DNA of 64,000 bases from JAAYYF01 sp040255585 (lineage in GTDB: Bacteria; Deinococcota; Deinococci; Deinococcales; Trueperaceae), in NCBI GenBank assembly GCA_040255585.1, contig JBDZVI010000001.1, positions 1 to 64,000 on the forward strand, written 5' to 3'. A model generated the notes under the pieces. It searched no databases. It had not been told where the DNA came from and worked only from the letters and a program-made list of their open reading frames with translations. Position numbers and translations under genes: made by a program. Shown here piece by piece: positions 7,495-15,708 of this stretch. The stretch's first letter is position 1. Each line of letters opens with the position of its first letter.

Positions 7495-9150
7495 TCAGAT
7501 GACTTCTGCTCCGGTTCGCCCGTAGGCGTCGCTCGTCCCGAAAGGCAGGTCGCGCGGCAACCGTCGGACCTCGTCCGGCCACTCGAGCGGGATGTCGAAG
7601 GTCGTGCGCAGGAGGCCCTGGAACTCGCGCAGCCGCTCCGGCCCGTTACGGACTTGCCTGGGGGCATGACCGCCGCGTAGGCAGAACGCTGCCAGCGCGC
7701 CAGCGACCTCGCCTACGTTCCACTCGACAGGGTGCAGACGGTAGCAGCCGTTCGTCACATGCGTGGTGCCGATGTTCTTGCCGGCTGGCAGTAGGTTCTC
7801 GACCCGCTGTGGCAGCAAGGCTCCTAAGGGGATCTGGAACGGGTAGTTGCTGATATCGACGAAGTTGCGGCCCCGCGTGCTCGGATGCAGGTCGATCCGG
7901 TACGAGCCGGTCCCGACGGAGTCGTGGAACACGGCTGCGCCGCCGAGGCGCTCGCGGCAGGCCTTGCTGACGTGCTGCTCCAGGACCGTGAACTCCGCGC
8001 GGACGCGGCGCGCCTCGCGGATGTACGGGTAGATGGCCAGCCCGTCCTTCGTCCCGCTGACGTCCGGCCTGAGCTTGAGCCCGGGGTAGCCCGCGCCACC
8101 GTCATGGCGCGGGGCCTCCGTCTGCATCCAGTACAGCATGGAGAGGCTAAGCTCCTTGGCACCCTGCATGTGGCGGGCCCGCTCCGCGGGAGAGACGCCC
8201 GTCAGAGGTCCGAGCGTGTAGTCGAGTTGCGGCCAGTTCGCCACGCTCACGTCGCTGGCGAACTCTCCCTCCGGGTAGTACCGCCGGTAGAGGATGCGCC
8301 TGAAGTGCCAGAGGTCGTTGATGTTGGGAGCGTCGGTGTCGCCGACGAATATCGGGCGCGTCTGCGGCTCCAGCGTGATGGGATGGACGACCGTCCAACT
8401 GAGCTGCGCTTCCGGCCAGCCGGGCAAGTAGTGCCCACTCCAGAAGGAGTACCGCTCCGGTCGTTCGATCGTGTGGTCCTCACCGGGGTAGTAGCTCAAC
8501 GGGAAGCACCAGCTATGGGACTGTTGGTTGAGCGGGTCCGCCTCCGGCAAGGCGTTGGGCTCGCCCGTCTCGGCCTGCCCCTCGGCGCCGATGACGTGCT
8601 CGACGCCGCCCAGCTCGAGCAGGTCCCCCAGCTCGGTGGCATCGAGGAAGTACCTCGCGCTGACCGCCGTGCGCTCGCCGCTCTGTACGTCCTCCACCAG
8701 CACTGCGACCACGTAGTCGCCCTGCGTCTCGACCGCCACGGGCCGCGTTCCGATCAGGACCGCCAGGCGTCCGCTCGCCCTGTACGGTGCGAGCAGCTCG
8801 TCTATGACGGCCACGGCCACTCGCGGTTCAGCGCACAGTTCGCTCACGAACCCCATGCCGGGGTTGAGGCGCGCCTGCCTCGCGACCGGCCCGAGCAGCG
8901 GGTAGTTGCGCCGGTAGTAGTCGCGGACTCGCCGCCTCAGCTCTCGGTAGAGGCCGGTGGAGCCCATGGTGTCTATCCAAGGGTGCTCGTCTGGAGGTAC
9001 GAGCTGGGCGGTCAGCTGCCCGCCAAGCCACTGCGTCTCCTCGGTCAGGATGACGCGCGCGCCCAACCGCAAGGCTGCCAGGGCCGCGGCGACTCCGCCA
9101 AGCCCGCCCCCTATGACCGCCACGTCTGCCGCGATCTCGCTGCTACGCAT
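7495..9150 (-). CDS. FAD-dependent oxidoreductase (FAD_oxidored family)
   Basis: A 551-residue flavoprotein. The N-terminus has the dinucleotide motif VAVIGGGLGGVAAALAA and the WLGGQLTAQ segment typical of the FAD_oxidored family often found in carbohydrate operons. The C-terminal region (NLLPAGKNIGTTHVTNGCYRLHP) returns to the FAD site, as in related flavoproteins. The family includes putative xanthan- and sugar-linked oxidoreductases, but most members lack a proven reaction. The gene lies two bases after the LacI regulator stop and 22 bases before the TIM-barrel gene, inside the operon. It may oxidise the imported sugar or a cyclic derivative; this is inferred from context only. Confidence 0.85.
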   Translation of the reverse strand: MRSSEIAADVAVIGGGLGGVAAALAALRLGARVILTEETQWLGGQLTAQLVPPDEHPWIDTMGSTGLYRELRRRVRDYYRRNYPLLGPVARQARLNPGMGFVSELCAEPRVAVAVIDELLAPYRASGRLAVLIGTRPVAVETQGDYVVAVLVEDVQSGERTAVSARYFLDATELGDLLELGGVEHVIGAEGQAETGEPNALPEADPLNQQSHSWCFPLSYYPGEDHTIERPERYSFWSGHYLPGWPEAQLSWTVVHPITLEPQTRPIFVGDTDAPNINDLWHFRRILYRRYYPEGEFASDVSVANWPQLDYTLGPLTGVSPAERARHMQGAKELSLSMLYWMQTEAPRHDGGAGYPGLKLRPDVSGTKDGLAIYPYIREARRVRAEFTVLEQHVSKACRERLGGAAVFHDSVGTGSYRIDLHPSTRGRNFVDISNYPFQIPLGALLPQRVENLLPAGKNIGTTHVTNGCYRLHPVEWNVGEVAGALAAFCLRGGHAPRQVRNGPERLREFQGLLRTTFDIPLEWPDEVRRLPRDLPFGTSDAYGRTGAEVI

Positions 9151-9152
9151 TG

Positions 9153-10274
9153 TCAGTCAACTCCGGATGGCGCCGGGGCCCGCCCGGCGGTAGCGCCCTC
9201 GACCAGCGAGCAGCTCAGGACGATCTGTCTGCTAGCCGCGGGGGCATCTTCTTCGACCGCGGCATCGGCCCCGGGCGCTCGGGTCCTCGCCGCCAGGATG
9301 GCGGCAAGCAACTTGACGGCCTGCCTGCCCATGGCCTCGCGCGGGATGCGGAACATGGTCCAAGGAACGTCAGCCTCGACGTGCTCGAGCGCATCCCCGA
9401 GAAGAGCGACCGACATGGCATCGGGTACGCGAACGCCCCTGGAAGCCGCGACCTCCAGTAACCGCGTCGCCACCATGTCGTCCTCTATTACGAACGCGGT
9501 TACGCCATCGGCCAGCCAGGCCTCGAGCCGGTCGCCGCTGATCTCGCCCGGTTGGATCCGGCGCTGCCGTGCGGGGTCGTTCGGTAGGCCCAACTCCTCC
9601 AGCGCATGCGCGTAACCCGCACGCCGGTCGAGGCTCGCCTCATGATCGCCGAGCGAGCCGAGGTAGAGGAAGCTTCTGTGACCGAGCCCTACCAACCGGC
9701 GCACGACCTGGGCCGTGGCCGAGACGTAGTCGGCACCAACGTAAGGGACGTCGAAGCCGGTGATGGCGCGGCGACCCAGGTATACGAATGGGTAGCGCTG
9801 CTCGATGAGCCGGCTCACTTCCGACCGGTCCTCTTCGCGTCCCAACAGGATGGAGCCGTCCGCCAGCGCCAGACGGTTGACGCCCCCCCTGAAGATCTGC
9901 CGCTGCCGCCGCCCCGGGTCGCTTCTCGCGCTAGTGAAGAGCAGGAGGTCGTAGCTCAGGTCCTCCGCCTCCTGCTCGATGCCGATCAAGAACGGGTGGT
10001 AGAAGCTCTTCTGCGCCAGCGGGAAGATGGGCTCGAACGTGAACACGCCCAGGATCTGGTTGCGTCCCCTCGCGAGCCTCTGCGCCACCGGGTTGGGCGA
10101 GTACCCGAGTTCGCGCGCCGCCTGGCGCACGCGTTCCGCGGTCTCCGCGCTGGCGCGGATGGTGCTTGCGGCGCGGTTGTTGAGGATGGTCGAGGCGACG
10201 GCGATCGAGACGCCGGCGCGCTTGGCGACGTCGACTAGCCGGGGCCGCGTTCGGCCCCGCTGCTGGTCACTCAT
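9153..10274 (-). CDS. LacI-family transcriptional regulator
   Basis: A 373-residue repressor. The N-terminal helix-turn-helix and hinge are clear: RLVDVAKRAGVSIAVASTILN followed by VRQAARELGYSPNPVAQRLARG. The rest is a periplasmic-binding-like effector domain (ILGVFTFEPIF, VYLGRRAITGF, FVIEDDMVATRLLEVAA). The upstream frame stays open, but ATG at 10274 begins the expected MSDQQ leader. The gene sits inside the sugar operon between DUF4127 and the FAD oxidoreductase, so it probably regulates its own operon from the promoter region beyond 14855, where an AAGCGCTT palindrome is present (15019-15030). Confidence 0.9.
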   Translation of the reverse strand: MSDQQRGRTRPRLVDVAKRAGVSIAVASTILNNRAASTIRASAETAERVRQAARELGYSPNPVAQRLARGRNQILGVFTFEPIFPLAQKSFYHPFLIGIEQEAEDLSYDLLLFTSARSDPGRRQRQIFRGGVNRLALADGSILLGREEDRSEVSRLIEQRYPFVYLGRRAITGFDVPYVGADYVSATAQVVRRLVGLGHRSFLYLGSLGDHEASLDRRAGYAHALEELGLPNDPARQRRIQPGEISGDRLEAWLADGVTAFVIEDDMVATRLLEVAASRGVRVPDAMSVALLGDALEHVEADVPWTMFRIPREAMGRQAVKLLAAILAARTRAPGADAAVEEDAPAASRQIVLSCSLVEGATAGRAPAPSGVD

Positions 10275-10278
10275 CCGA

Positions 10279-11751
10279 TCACCCGAGATCGCCGCCGAGC
10301 ACCCTTGCCTCGATGACCGGCTCGAAGGTACGGGGCCAAGGGAGGCTGGCCGTGAACGCGAACCGGGTGCCGACACGCGGCTGCAGGGTGCGCCGCGCCT
10401 CCGCCGCCAACTCGACCGCTACCCGCGCCCTGACTTCCTCCGCCCTCTCCAGCAGGTCCCATGGGTTGGCCCCCTCTCGCTCGAGTTCCTCGTTGACCTT
10501 GGGCCTGACGATACCTTCGTAAATGTAGTCGTCGAGGAGGCGCTCTAGCAGAAGTGCGCGGTTCATCTTGCCGAGCCCAGGGTCGTTGGGTGCCGCCAGT
10601 ACCAATACGATCTGGGCCAAGGCCGTCCCCAACGAATTGCAGGCCGTGTTCCAGGCGGAGTACGCGCTGAGGCGGTCGAGCTCGATCTCCTTGCCCAAGG
10701 CGTCCATCAGTGCCAGGTCGGCCTGGTTGGTGGTCGTGTCGACCAACGCTACCGGCACGCCGCGTGAGATGAGGCCCGCGATATCCGCGACGAACCCATG
10801 CAGGTCGGGAGCTCGCCCGTAAGGCGTATGGACGGCCAACACGGCGTCCGCCTTGCGGTCATCGCGGGTGAGCTTGCCGCCCACCGCTGCCACGAAGCTG
10901 GCCAGGTTCGCACCGAACGGCCGGTCCTCGAACGTAGGGACCTGATCCGCGCCGTCCGGGGCGGAGTACCGAACCGCGAAGACGGGCGCCGCGCCGCGCT
11001 CCGCCGTAACCGCCCGCGCCAACAACGTGCATGCCCCCTCGTCGGTACCGTTCTGCAGGAACACGCGGTCCGCTATGCCGTGCTCGCCTACCATGGCGAG
11101 CAGGGCCTGCTGCTCTTCCTTGTGCACTCCGAACTTGTCGCCCTCGGGGCCGACGTCCTCCATGAGGAGGTGCAGAACGTCGATGGCTCCGGCGGCCACC
11201 AACTCGACGGCGCGCCGGTTGACCGCATGCTTGCGTTCGCGCACGGCGCGGTAACGGCGAACGACGCTTGCAGGGATGCTGCGGGCCACGTGGTCGTACT
11301 CACGCCGCGTGGACTCGTCGGGGGCGTGGCGAAGTTTGCCCTCCAGGGTGGTGAAGCGGTGCAGTAGGCGATGGACGCGCCTTGACTCCGGGTCTCTGGC
11401 GGACAGCGACGTCCTGATGATGGTGTCGAAGGCCAGCACCTTGATCCCGGGACGTCCCTCCCGCAGCCGTTGGAGGCTGGACAAGCGCTCCAAGGCGCCG
11501 TCCCGGTCTATCGCCTCGGAACGTGAGGCGAGGAGCCCCCCGCACGTGAGCATGTCGAGCGCCACGATGACGGTGCTTACGCCATCGGGCAGGTCGAGCA
11601 GCCAGCGTCCGCAGGCCTCCGGCTGCCCGGGGGTGAAGAACGTGCCGATGAGCCCCGGAGGGGGCACGTGCAGCTCGCGACCTACGAGCCGCGCCAGGCC
11701 CCTCACGTAAGAGAGGTTGTAGGGCCGGTCGTCGAGCGGGAGCAACGCCAT
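10279..11751 (-). CDS. DUF4127 family protein
   Basis: A 490-residue protein with the hallmark N-terminus MALLPLDDRPYNL, which defines DUF4127, and the expected family length of about 500. Other conserved-looking parts are VIVALDMLTCGGLLASR, the NGTDEGA segment, PVALVDTTTNQAD and AYSAWNTACNSLGTALAQ. No signal peptide or membrane helix is seen, so it is likely cytoplasmic. The biochemical function is not established. Here it lies two bases behind a sugar permease and four bases ahead of the LacI regulator, which ties it to carbohydrate uptake or processing. Asp/Asn/Thr-rich conserved loops would suit an enzyme, possibly a hydrolase, but that is only a guess. Confidence 0.85.
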   Translation of the reverse strand: MALLPLDDRPYNLSYVRGLARLVGRELHVPPPGLIGTFFTPGQPEACGRWLLDLPDGVSTVIVALDMLTCGGLLASRSEAIDRDGALERLSSLQRLREGRPGIKVLAFDTIIRTSLSARDPESRRVHRLLHRFTTLEGKLRHAPDESTRREYDHVARSIPASVVRRYRAVRERKHAVNRRAVELVAAGAIDVLHLLMEDVGPEGDKFGVHKEEQQALLAMVGEHGIADRVFLQNGTDEGACTLLARAVTAERGAAPVFAVRYSAPDGADQVPTFEDRPFGANLASFVAAVGGKLTRDDRKADAVLAVHTPYGRAPDLHGFVADIAGLISRGVPVALVDTTTNQADLALMDALGKEIELDRLSAYSAWNTACNSLGTALAQIVLVLAAPNDPGLGKMNRALLLERLLDDYIYEGIVRPKVNEELEREGANPWDLLERAEEVRARVAVELAAEARRTLQPRVGTRFAFTASLPWPRTFEPVIEARVLGGDLG

Positions 11752-11753
11752 GC

Positions 11754-12608
11754 TCACTTCGTCGCCCCTGTCGCCAAGCCGCGAATGAAGAGGCGTTGGT
11801 TGAAGAGGAAGACGATGACGACGGGCAGGACGATCAGCACGGAGGCCGCGAACAACGCGCCCCACTCCGAGCTGAACTGGGAGCGGAACACGGAGAGCCC
11901 GATCTGCGCCGTGCGCATCCTATCGGTGGTCGTGACGACGAGGGGCCAGAAGAAGTCGTCCCAAGCGGTCACGAAGGAGAAGATGGCGATGGTCGCGACT
12001 ATCGGCAGGGATATCGGTAGATAGAGACTGGCGAAGACCCGCACCTCGCTGGCGCCGTCTATGCGCCCTGAGTCCCTGATCTCGGCCGGAAGATCTAGGA
12101 AGAACTGCCGCGCGAGGAAGATCGTGAACGTGAGCACGAGGTGCGGCAACGCGATGCCAAGATAAGTGTTCAACAGGCCGGTTCCGCCCGCCCCCATGAC
12201 GTCGTTGCCGCCCACGAGCGGGAAGTTGCGGGCCAGGATGAAGAGAGGGATCGTCGTGACATGCGACGGGATCATCATGGTGCCGAGCACGACCAGGAAC
12301 GCGAAGTCCTTGCCGGGGATGGGCAGGCGCGCGAAGGCGTAACCGCACGGCAGCGCTATCAGCAGGTTGGAGACGACCACGAGGACCGCGACGATGGTGG
12401 AGTTGAGGAAGTACCTTGGGAAGTTCGTGCCCTCCAGCACCCTCACGTAATGATCGAGCGTCACCGACGACGGGAACAACTTTGGAGGCCAAGCGAAGAT
12501 GTCGGAGAACGGCTTGATGGAGCTCATGATCATCCAGAGGAGCGGCACGCTTACGATGGCGGCGGCCACGATGAGTCCTAGGTTGCAGGCGAAGCGGGCG
12601 CGGCTCAA
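11754..12608 (-). CDS. Carbohydrate ABC transporter permease, MalG type
   Basis: A 284-residue inner-membrane permease with six predicted helices. The ATPase-contact loop of CUT1 permeases is seen at DSGRIDGASEVRVFASLYLP. The start is TTG at 12608, supported by a GGAGGAGACC ribosome site; the frame upstream has no ATG or GTG. The TTG overlaps the stop of a small intervening frame. It pairs with the MalF-type permease at 12700-13617 and the binding protein at 13614-14855. No ATPase gene lies in this operon, so a shared MsmX-type ATPase must energise it. Confidence 0.9.
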   Translation of the reverse strand: MSRARFACNLGLIVAAAIVSVPLLWMIMSSIKPFSDIFAWPPKLFPSSVTLDHYVRVLEGTNFPRYFLNSTIVAVLVVVSNLLIALPCGYAFARLPIPGKDFAFLVVLGTMMIPSHVTTIPLFILARNFPLVGGNDVMGAGGTGLLNTYLGIALPHLVLTFTIFLARQFFLDLPAEIRDSGRIDGASEVRVFASLYLPISLPIVATIAIFSFVTAWDDFFWPLVVTTTDRMRTAQIGLSVFRSQFSSEWGALFAASVLIVLPVVIVFLFNQRLFIRGLATGATK

Positions 12609-12700
12609 GGTCTCCTCCAGGGTCCCGGGGACAGGGCATGCGGACGCACGACCCGCCGCCGCGGGAGAGCGCTCGCGCGTAACGGCACCGTAGGTCGCAT
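12605..12700 (-). CDS. Possible 31-residue coupling ORF between two permease genes
   Basis: The ATG of this frame overlaps the stop of the upstream permease (TGATG at 12698-12702), and its TGA stop overlaps the TTG start of the next permease (TTGA at 12605-12608). The peptide is arginine- and proline-rich (MRPTVPLRAS..., ending GPWRRP) and resembles no known protein. The exact overlap at both ends suggests a translation relay that carries ribosomes from one permease gene to the other. It could equally be a chance frame in GC-rich DNA. Spacer sequence alone would otherwise leave 91 bases between the two genes. Confidence 0.3.
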   Translation of the reverse strand: MRPTVPLRASALPRRRVVRPHALSPGPWRRP

Positions 12701-13617
12701 CAGGTCATCCCTTTGCGCGCGAGGGCGAAACTCCCGAACGAGAGCGCGAAGATGACGACGAAGAGCACGAAACTCGTGGCGCAGGCCAGCCCGAGCTGTC
12801 CGTACTCGAACGCTTGGCGATAGATGAGGAACCCGACGGTGGTCGTCGACGCGAGCGGCCCGCCCGCCGTGAGGATGTAGATCTCGGCGAAGGTCTGCAA
12901 AGTGCTTATCAAGCCGACGATCACTATGTAAGCGGTTATCGGGCGCAGGAGCGGCAGCAGTATCTCCCTGAACATCTGGAGCGCCGACGCGCCGTCCACC
13001 TTGGCCGCCTCGATCACTTCGCGAGGGATCCCCTGGAGGGCGGCGCGGTAGATGACGGTGTTCCAGCCGGCGCCGCGCCACACCCGCATGATCACAAGGC
13101 TCGGGAGCGCCCAGGCCACGGTGTTCAACCATCCGACGCTGGGCAGCCCCAGGGCGTTCACGATCTGGTTCAGGAGTCCGAAGTCCCGGTCGTAGAGGAG
13201 CAGCCAGACGATGCTGACGGCGGCGACGCTCGTGACCATGGGCAGGAAGAGGACTACCTGGAGCCATCGCAGGACGCGGGAGGCGCCCTCGAGCAGGAGC
13301 GCGAGCCCGAGCGAGATGGCGACGTTCAACGCGATGACGGCCGCGGAGAACCGCACGGTGACCCAGAGGGCGTTCTGGAACTCGCGCGAGAAGATCATCG
13401 CCTTGTAGTTCTGGAGGCCGACCCATCTCGGCGCACCCCTGTTCAACGGGGAGTAGTCGGTGAAGGAAACGTACAGGGCGTACAAGACGGGCACCAGTTG
13501 GGTGAGGACGATGTAGACGAGCGCTGGAAGGATGAAGAGCAGGCCGGCCCGGGCGGGCGCCGAGAGCTTGAACCTGCCGCGGCTTGGTGCTGGCCGGCCT
13601 GCTCCCCTCGCGATCAT
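12700..13617 (-). CDS. Carbohydrate ABC transporter permease, MalF type
   Basis: A 305-residue inner-membrane permease. A short basic N-terminus leads into the first helix (AGLLFILPALVYIVLTQLVPVLYAL), and about six helices follow. The CUT1 EAA loop is visible at EVIEAAKVDGASALQMFREILLP. It forms the translocation channel with the MalG-type partner. Its ATG overlaps the stop of the upstream binding-protein gene by four bases (ATGA), so unlike the other importers in the window this junction has no hairpin. Confidence 0.92.
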   Translation of the reverse strand: MIARGAGRPAPSRGRFKLSAPARAGLLFILPALVYIVLTQLVPVLYALYVSFTDYSPLNRGAPRWVGLQNYKAMIFSREFQNALWVTVRFSAAVIALNVAISLGLALLLEGASRVLRWLQVVLFLPMVTSVAAVSIVWLLLYDRDFGLLNQIVNALGLPSVGWLNTVAWALPSLVIMRVWRGAGWNTVIYRAALQGIPREVIEAAKVDGASALQMFREILLPLLRPITAYIVIVGLISTLQTFAEIYILTAGGPLASTTTVGFLIYRQAFEYGQLGLACATSFVLFVVIFALSFGSFALARKGMT

Positions 13618-14855
13618 GGGTTCAGCAACGCCTCGATCTCTTGCTGGATCGCCTTGGCGGCGGCTTCGGCCGTCTCACGCCCGTAGACGGCCGACTCGAG
13701 GTGCGCAGCCGTGATGTCGCGGGCTTGCACCCAGATGGCCACGTTCGGGTTGCCGTGCGCGAACTGGAGGTTATCAGAGTACGCCTTCAGGGCAGGCGAC
13801 CCGGCGAGGAAGGCGGAGTCGGCCAGGCTGGAGCGCGGAGGCAGGGAGCCGGCGGCGCTGTTGAACGCCTCCAGCCACTCGGGGCTGAGGGCGAAGCTTA
13901 TGTACTGCCAGGCCTCGTCCTTGTGGGAGCTGTCCTGCGAGATGAAGAAGCCGGCGAACGAGTAGAAGGTGGCCTGGTCGACATCCTTCGTCGGCGGCGC
14001 CACGGCGAGCAGCTCGAAGGCGTCCGGGTTGGTGGTCCTTAGTCCGGAAGTCATCTCCATCGAGCCGAACATCATCGCCGCCTGCCCGGTGACCAGGGGA
14101 TTGACGGGGCTAGCGCCGGGGTTCTCTCCCAGCCGCGTCACACCGGTGGCCGGGTCGAAGAGCTGCTGCATGAACTCGATGGCCTTGACGGCGGCGGGGC
14201 CGTCGAACGTCACTTCCCTGCCGTCCGGGCTGAACCATTCACCACCGGCTTGCCAGAAGAGGGAGGAGAACGGCTGCTGGATGGCCGTGCCGTTGGAGCC
14301 GATCAGGAGGCCGGTGCGCTGGATCTGTCCGTTGGCGTCCCTGACGGTGAGTTTACGGGCAACGTCGAGGAGCCCTTCCCAGGTCGTGGGGGGCGCGGCG
14401 GGGTCGAGGCCAGCCTCTTCCCACAGGTCCGTGCGGTACACGAGCAGGTTGCCCGAACCGTAGACCGGGGCGAGATAATGCTTGCCGTCCACGCTGCCCT
14501 GCTCGAACGTGGGGCCGAAGTCGGCCACGTCGAACCCGGCCAGGTAATCGTCGAGCGGAGCGAGGCGATCGGCGGCCACGAGCCCCGCCGTGGCCGCCTG
14601 CCCGTGCATGAACACGTCCGGCACCGTTCCGGTCGCGAAGGCCGTGTTGAGCTTGGCCGTCAGGTCGCCCCAGGGTATGAACTCGACCGTCAAGTCGATG
14701 CCGGGGTTCGCCGCCTCGAAGGCCGGGACGAGTTCGTTGTTGACCAAGTCCATCTGGTCCTGGAAGTTCCCCGCGTACCAGACGGTCAAGTTCTGTGCGA
14801 AGGCCGGCACACCGATGCAGACTGCTAACAAGGCGATCCTAAGGACTGATCTCAC
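13614..14855 (-). CDS. Sugar ABC transporter substrate-binding protein
   Basis: A 413-residue extracytoplasmic binding protein of the MalE/UgpB class (family 1). The signal peptide is VRSVLRIALLAVCIGVPAFAQ, with cleavage expected after AFA. The mature start NLTVWYAGN and the PAFEAANPGIDLTVEF segment are typical. No lipobox Cys is seen, so it is probably a free or otherwise anchored periplasmic protein. The GTG at 14855 is chosen because AGGAG lies seven bases upstream; the frame extends further without a ribosome site. It is the first gene of the nine-gene operon ending at 4819. Confidence 0.92.
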   Translation of the reverse strand: MRSVLRIALLAVCIGVPAFAQNLTVWYAGNFQDQMDLVNNELVPAFEAANPGIDLTVEFIPWGDLTAKLNTAFATGTVPDVFMHGQAATAGLVAADRLAPLDDYLAGFDVADFGPTFEQGSVDGKHYLAPVYGSGNLLVYRTDLWEEAGLDPAAPPTTWEGLLDVARKLTVRDANGQIQRTGLLIGSNGTAIQQPFSSLFWQAGGEWFSPDGREVTFDGPAAVKAIEFMQQLFDPATGVTRLGENPGASPVNPLVTGQAAMMFGSMEMTSGLRTTNPDAFELLAVAPPTKDVDQATFYSFAGFFISQDSSHKDEAWQYISFALSPEWLEAFNSAAGSLPPRSSLADSAFLAGSPALKAYSDNLQFAHGNPNVAIWVQARDITAAHLESAVYGRETAEAAAKAIQQEIEALLNP

Positions 14856-14932
14856 TGGGTTACTCCTAGCTGGGTAGGTGAGCCGACGGTAGTGTTGGCT
14901 CTTCACCATCGAAGCTCTGGCTTCGGGGCCGT

Positions 14933-14954
14933 ACCGGTCGCTAGCGTGACCGGT
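14933..14954. promoter_or_regulatory. Nested palindrome in the leader of the sugar operon
   Basis: ACCGGTC and GACCGGT form a perfect 7-base inverted repeat around a spacer. Within the site, CGCTAGCG (14939-14946) is itself a palindrome. It lies about 80 bases upstream of the binding-protein start, so it could be an operator or an RNA hairpin in the leader. Confidence 0.4.
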
Positions 14955-15018
14955 TACGCGTACGTGGCGCGATATGGCTCCTCCTTTCGGCTAAGGTCAC
15001 GGGCGATCAAAAGATAGA

Positions 15019-15030
15019 TAAAGCGCTTAA
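15019..15030. promoter_or_regulatory. Candidate LacI operator
   Basis: TAAAGCGCTTAA has an AAGCGCTT palindrome with a central CG, the form expected for LacI-family operators. It lies in a local AT-rich patch between the sugar operon (minus strand, starts at 14855) and the Fur-family gene (plus strand). It is the most likely site for the LacI protein encoded at 9153-10274. A weak TATCTA box follows it on the minus strand. Confidence 0.45.
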
Positions 15031-15262
15031 TTAGTTTTCGTACATCAGGGTAGACGACCGGTCCGCGCTCGTCAAGGCCACCGAGGAACGGCTCGGAGAA
15101 CACCCGGCCGGCGTCCTAAGAGACGAGCGTCCCCTCGCCCGAGAGCTCCTGGCGAAGGGACGGCGAGCCCGAGCGGTGAGGTCGAATCGGCTCACCAGCT
15201 CATGGTCTAAAGACGAAGCGCCTGGAGCGGTCATATCGACGGGCGCGGTGGTAACCTTCGCT

Positions 15263-15706
15263 ATGGCGAAGCAGGCCGAGAAGCGAGACCTCATCGCCTT
15301 CGCGAAGGCGCACGGCGTCAGGCTGACCGGGCAACGGCGGATCATACTCGAGGTGCTCGCGGCATCTGACGCGCACCCGGACGCCTTGGAACTCCACCGG
15401 CTCGTGGCCAAGGCGCATCCGAGTATCTCGCTCGCCACCGTCTACCGCACGGTCAACTTGCTCGAGGAGAAAGGCGTGCTGGAGAAGCACACCTTCGCCG
15501 ACGGGCGCTCCAGGTACGAGTCGACCATCGGCACGCACCATCACCACCACATGATCAACGTCGAGACGGGCGACGTGATCGAGTTCTCGTCGGAAGAGTT
15601 CGAGCGGCTGCACGCCGAGATCTGCCGCAAACACGGCTACGAGGTGGTCGACCACAAGCTCGAGCTGTACGTGCGGCCCATCAAGCGCCCGACTACCGAC
15701 GACTGA
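15263..15706 (+). CDS. zur: Fur-family regulator, probably Zur
   Basis: A 147-residue metal-responsive repressor. The winged-helix part is clear (LTGQRRIILEVLAA, then ISLATVYRTVNLLEEKGVLEKH). The dimer domain begins with a run of five His (THHHHHMINV), part of the regulatory metal site. The structural zinc CxxC pairs found in many Fur proteins are missing: the usual Cys positions read NVET. That also occurs in some natural Fur proteins. It converges, two bases apart, with a zinc importer operon, which favours Zur over Fur. ATG at 15263 gives the usual N-terminal length; an upstream GTG is possible. No strong ribosome site is visible. Confidence 0.85.
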   Translation: MAKQAEKRDLIAFAKAHGVRLTGQRRIILEVLAASDAHPDALELHRLVAKAHPSISLATVYRTVNLLEEKGVLEKHTFADGRSRYESTIGTHHHHHMINVETGDVIEFSSEEFERLHAEICRKHGYEVVDHKLELYVRPIKRPTTDD

Positions 15707-15708
15707 CC

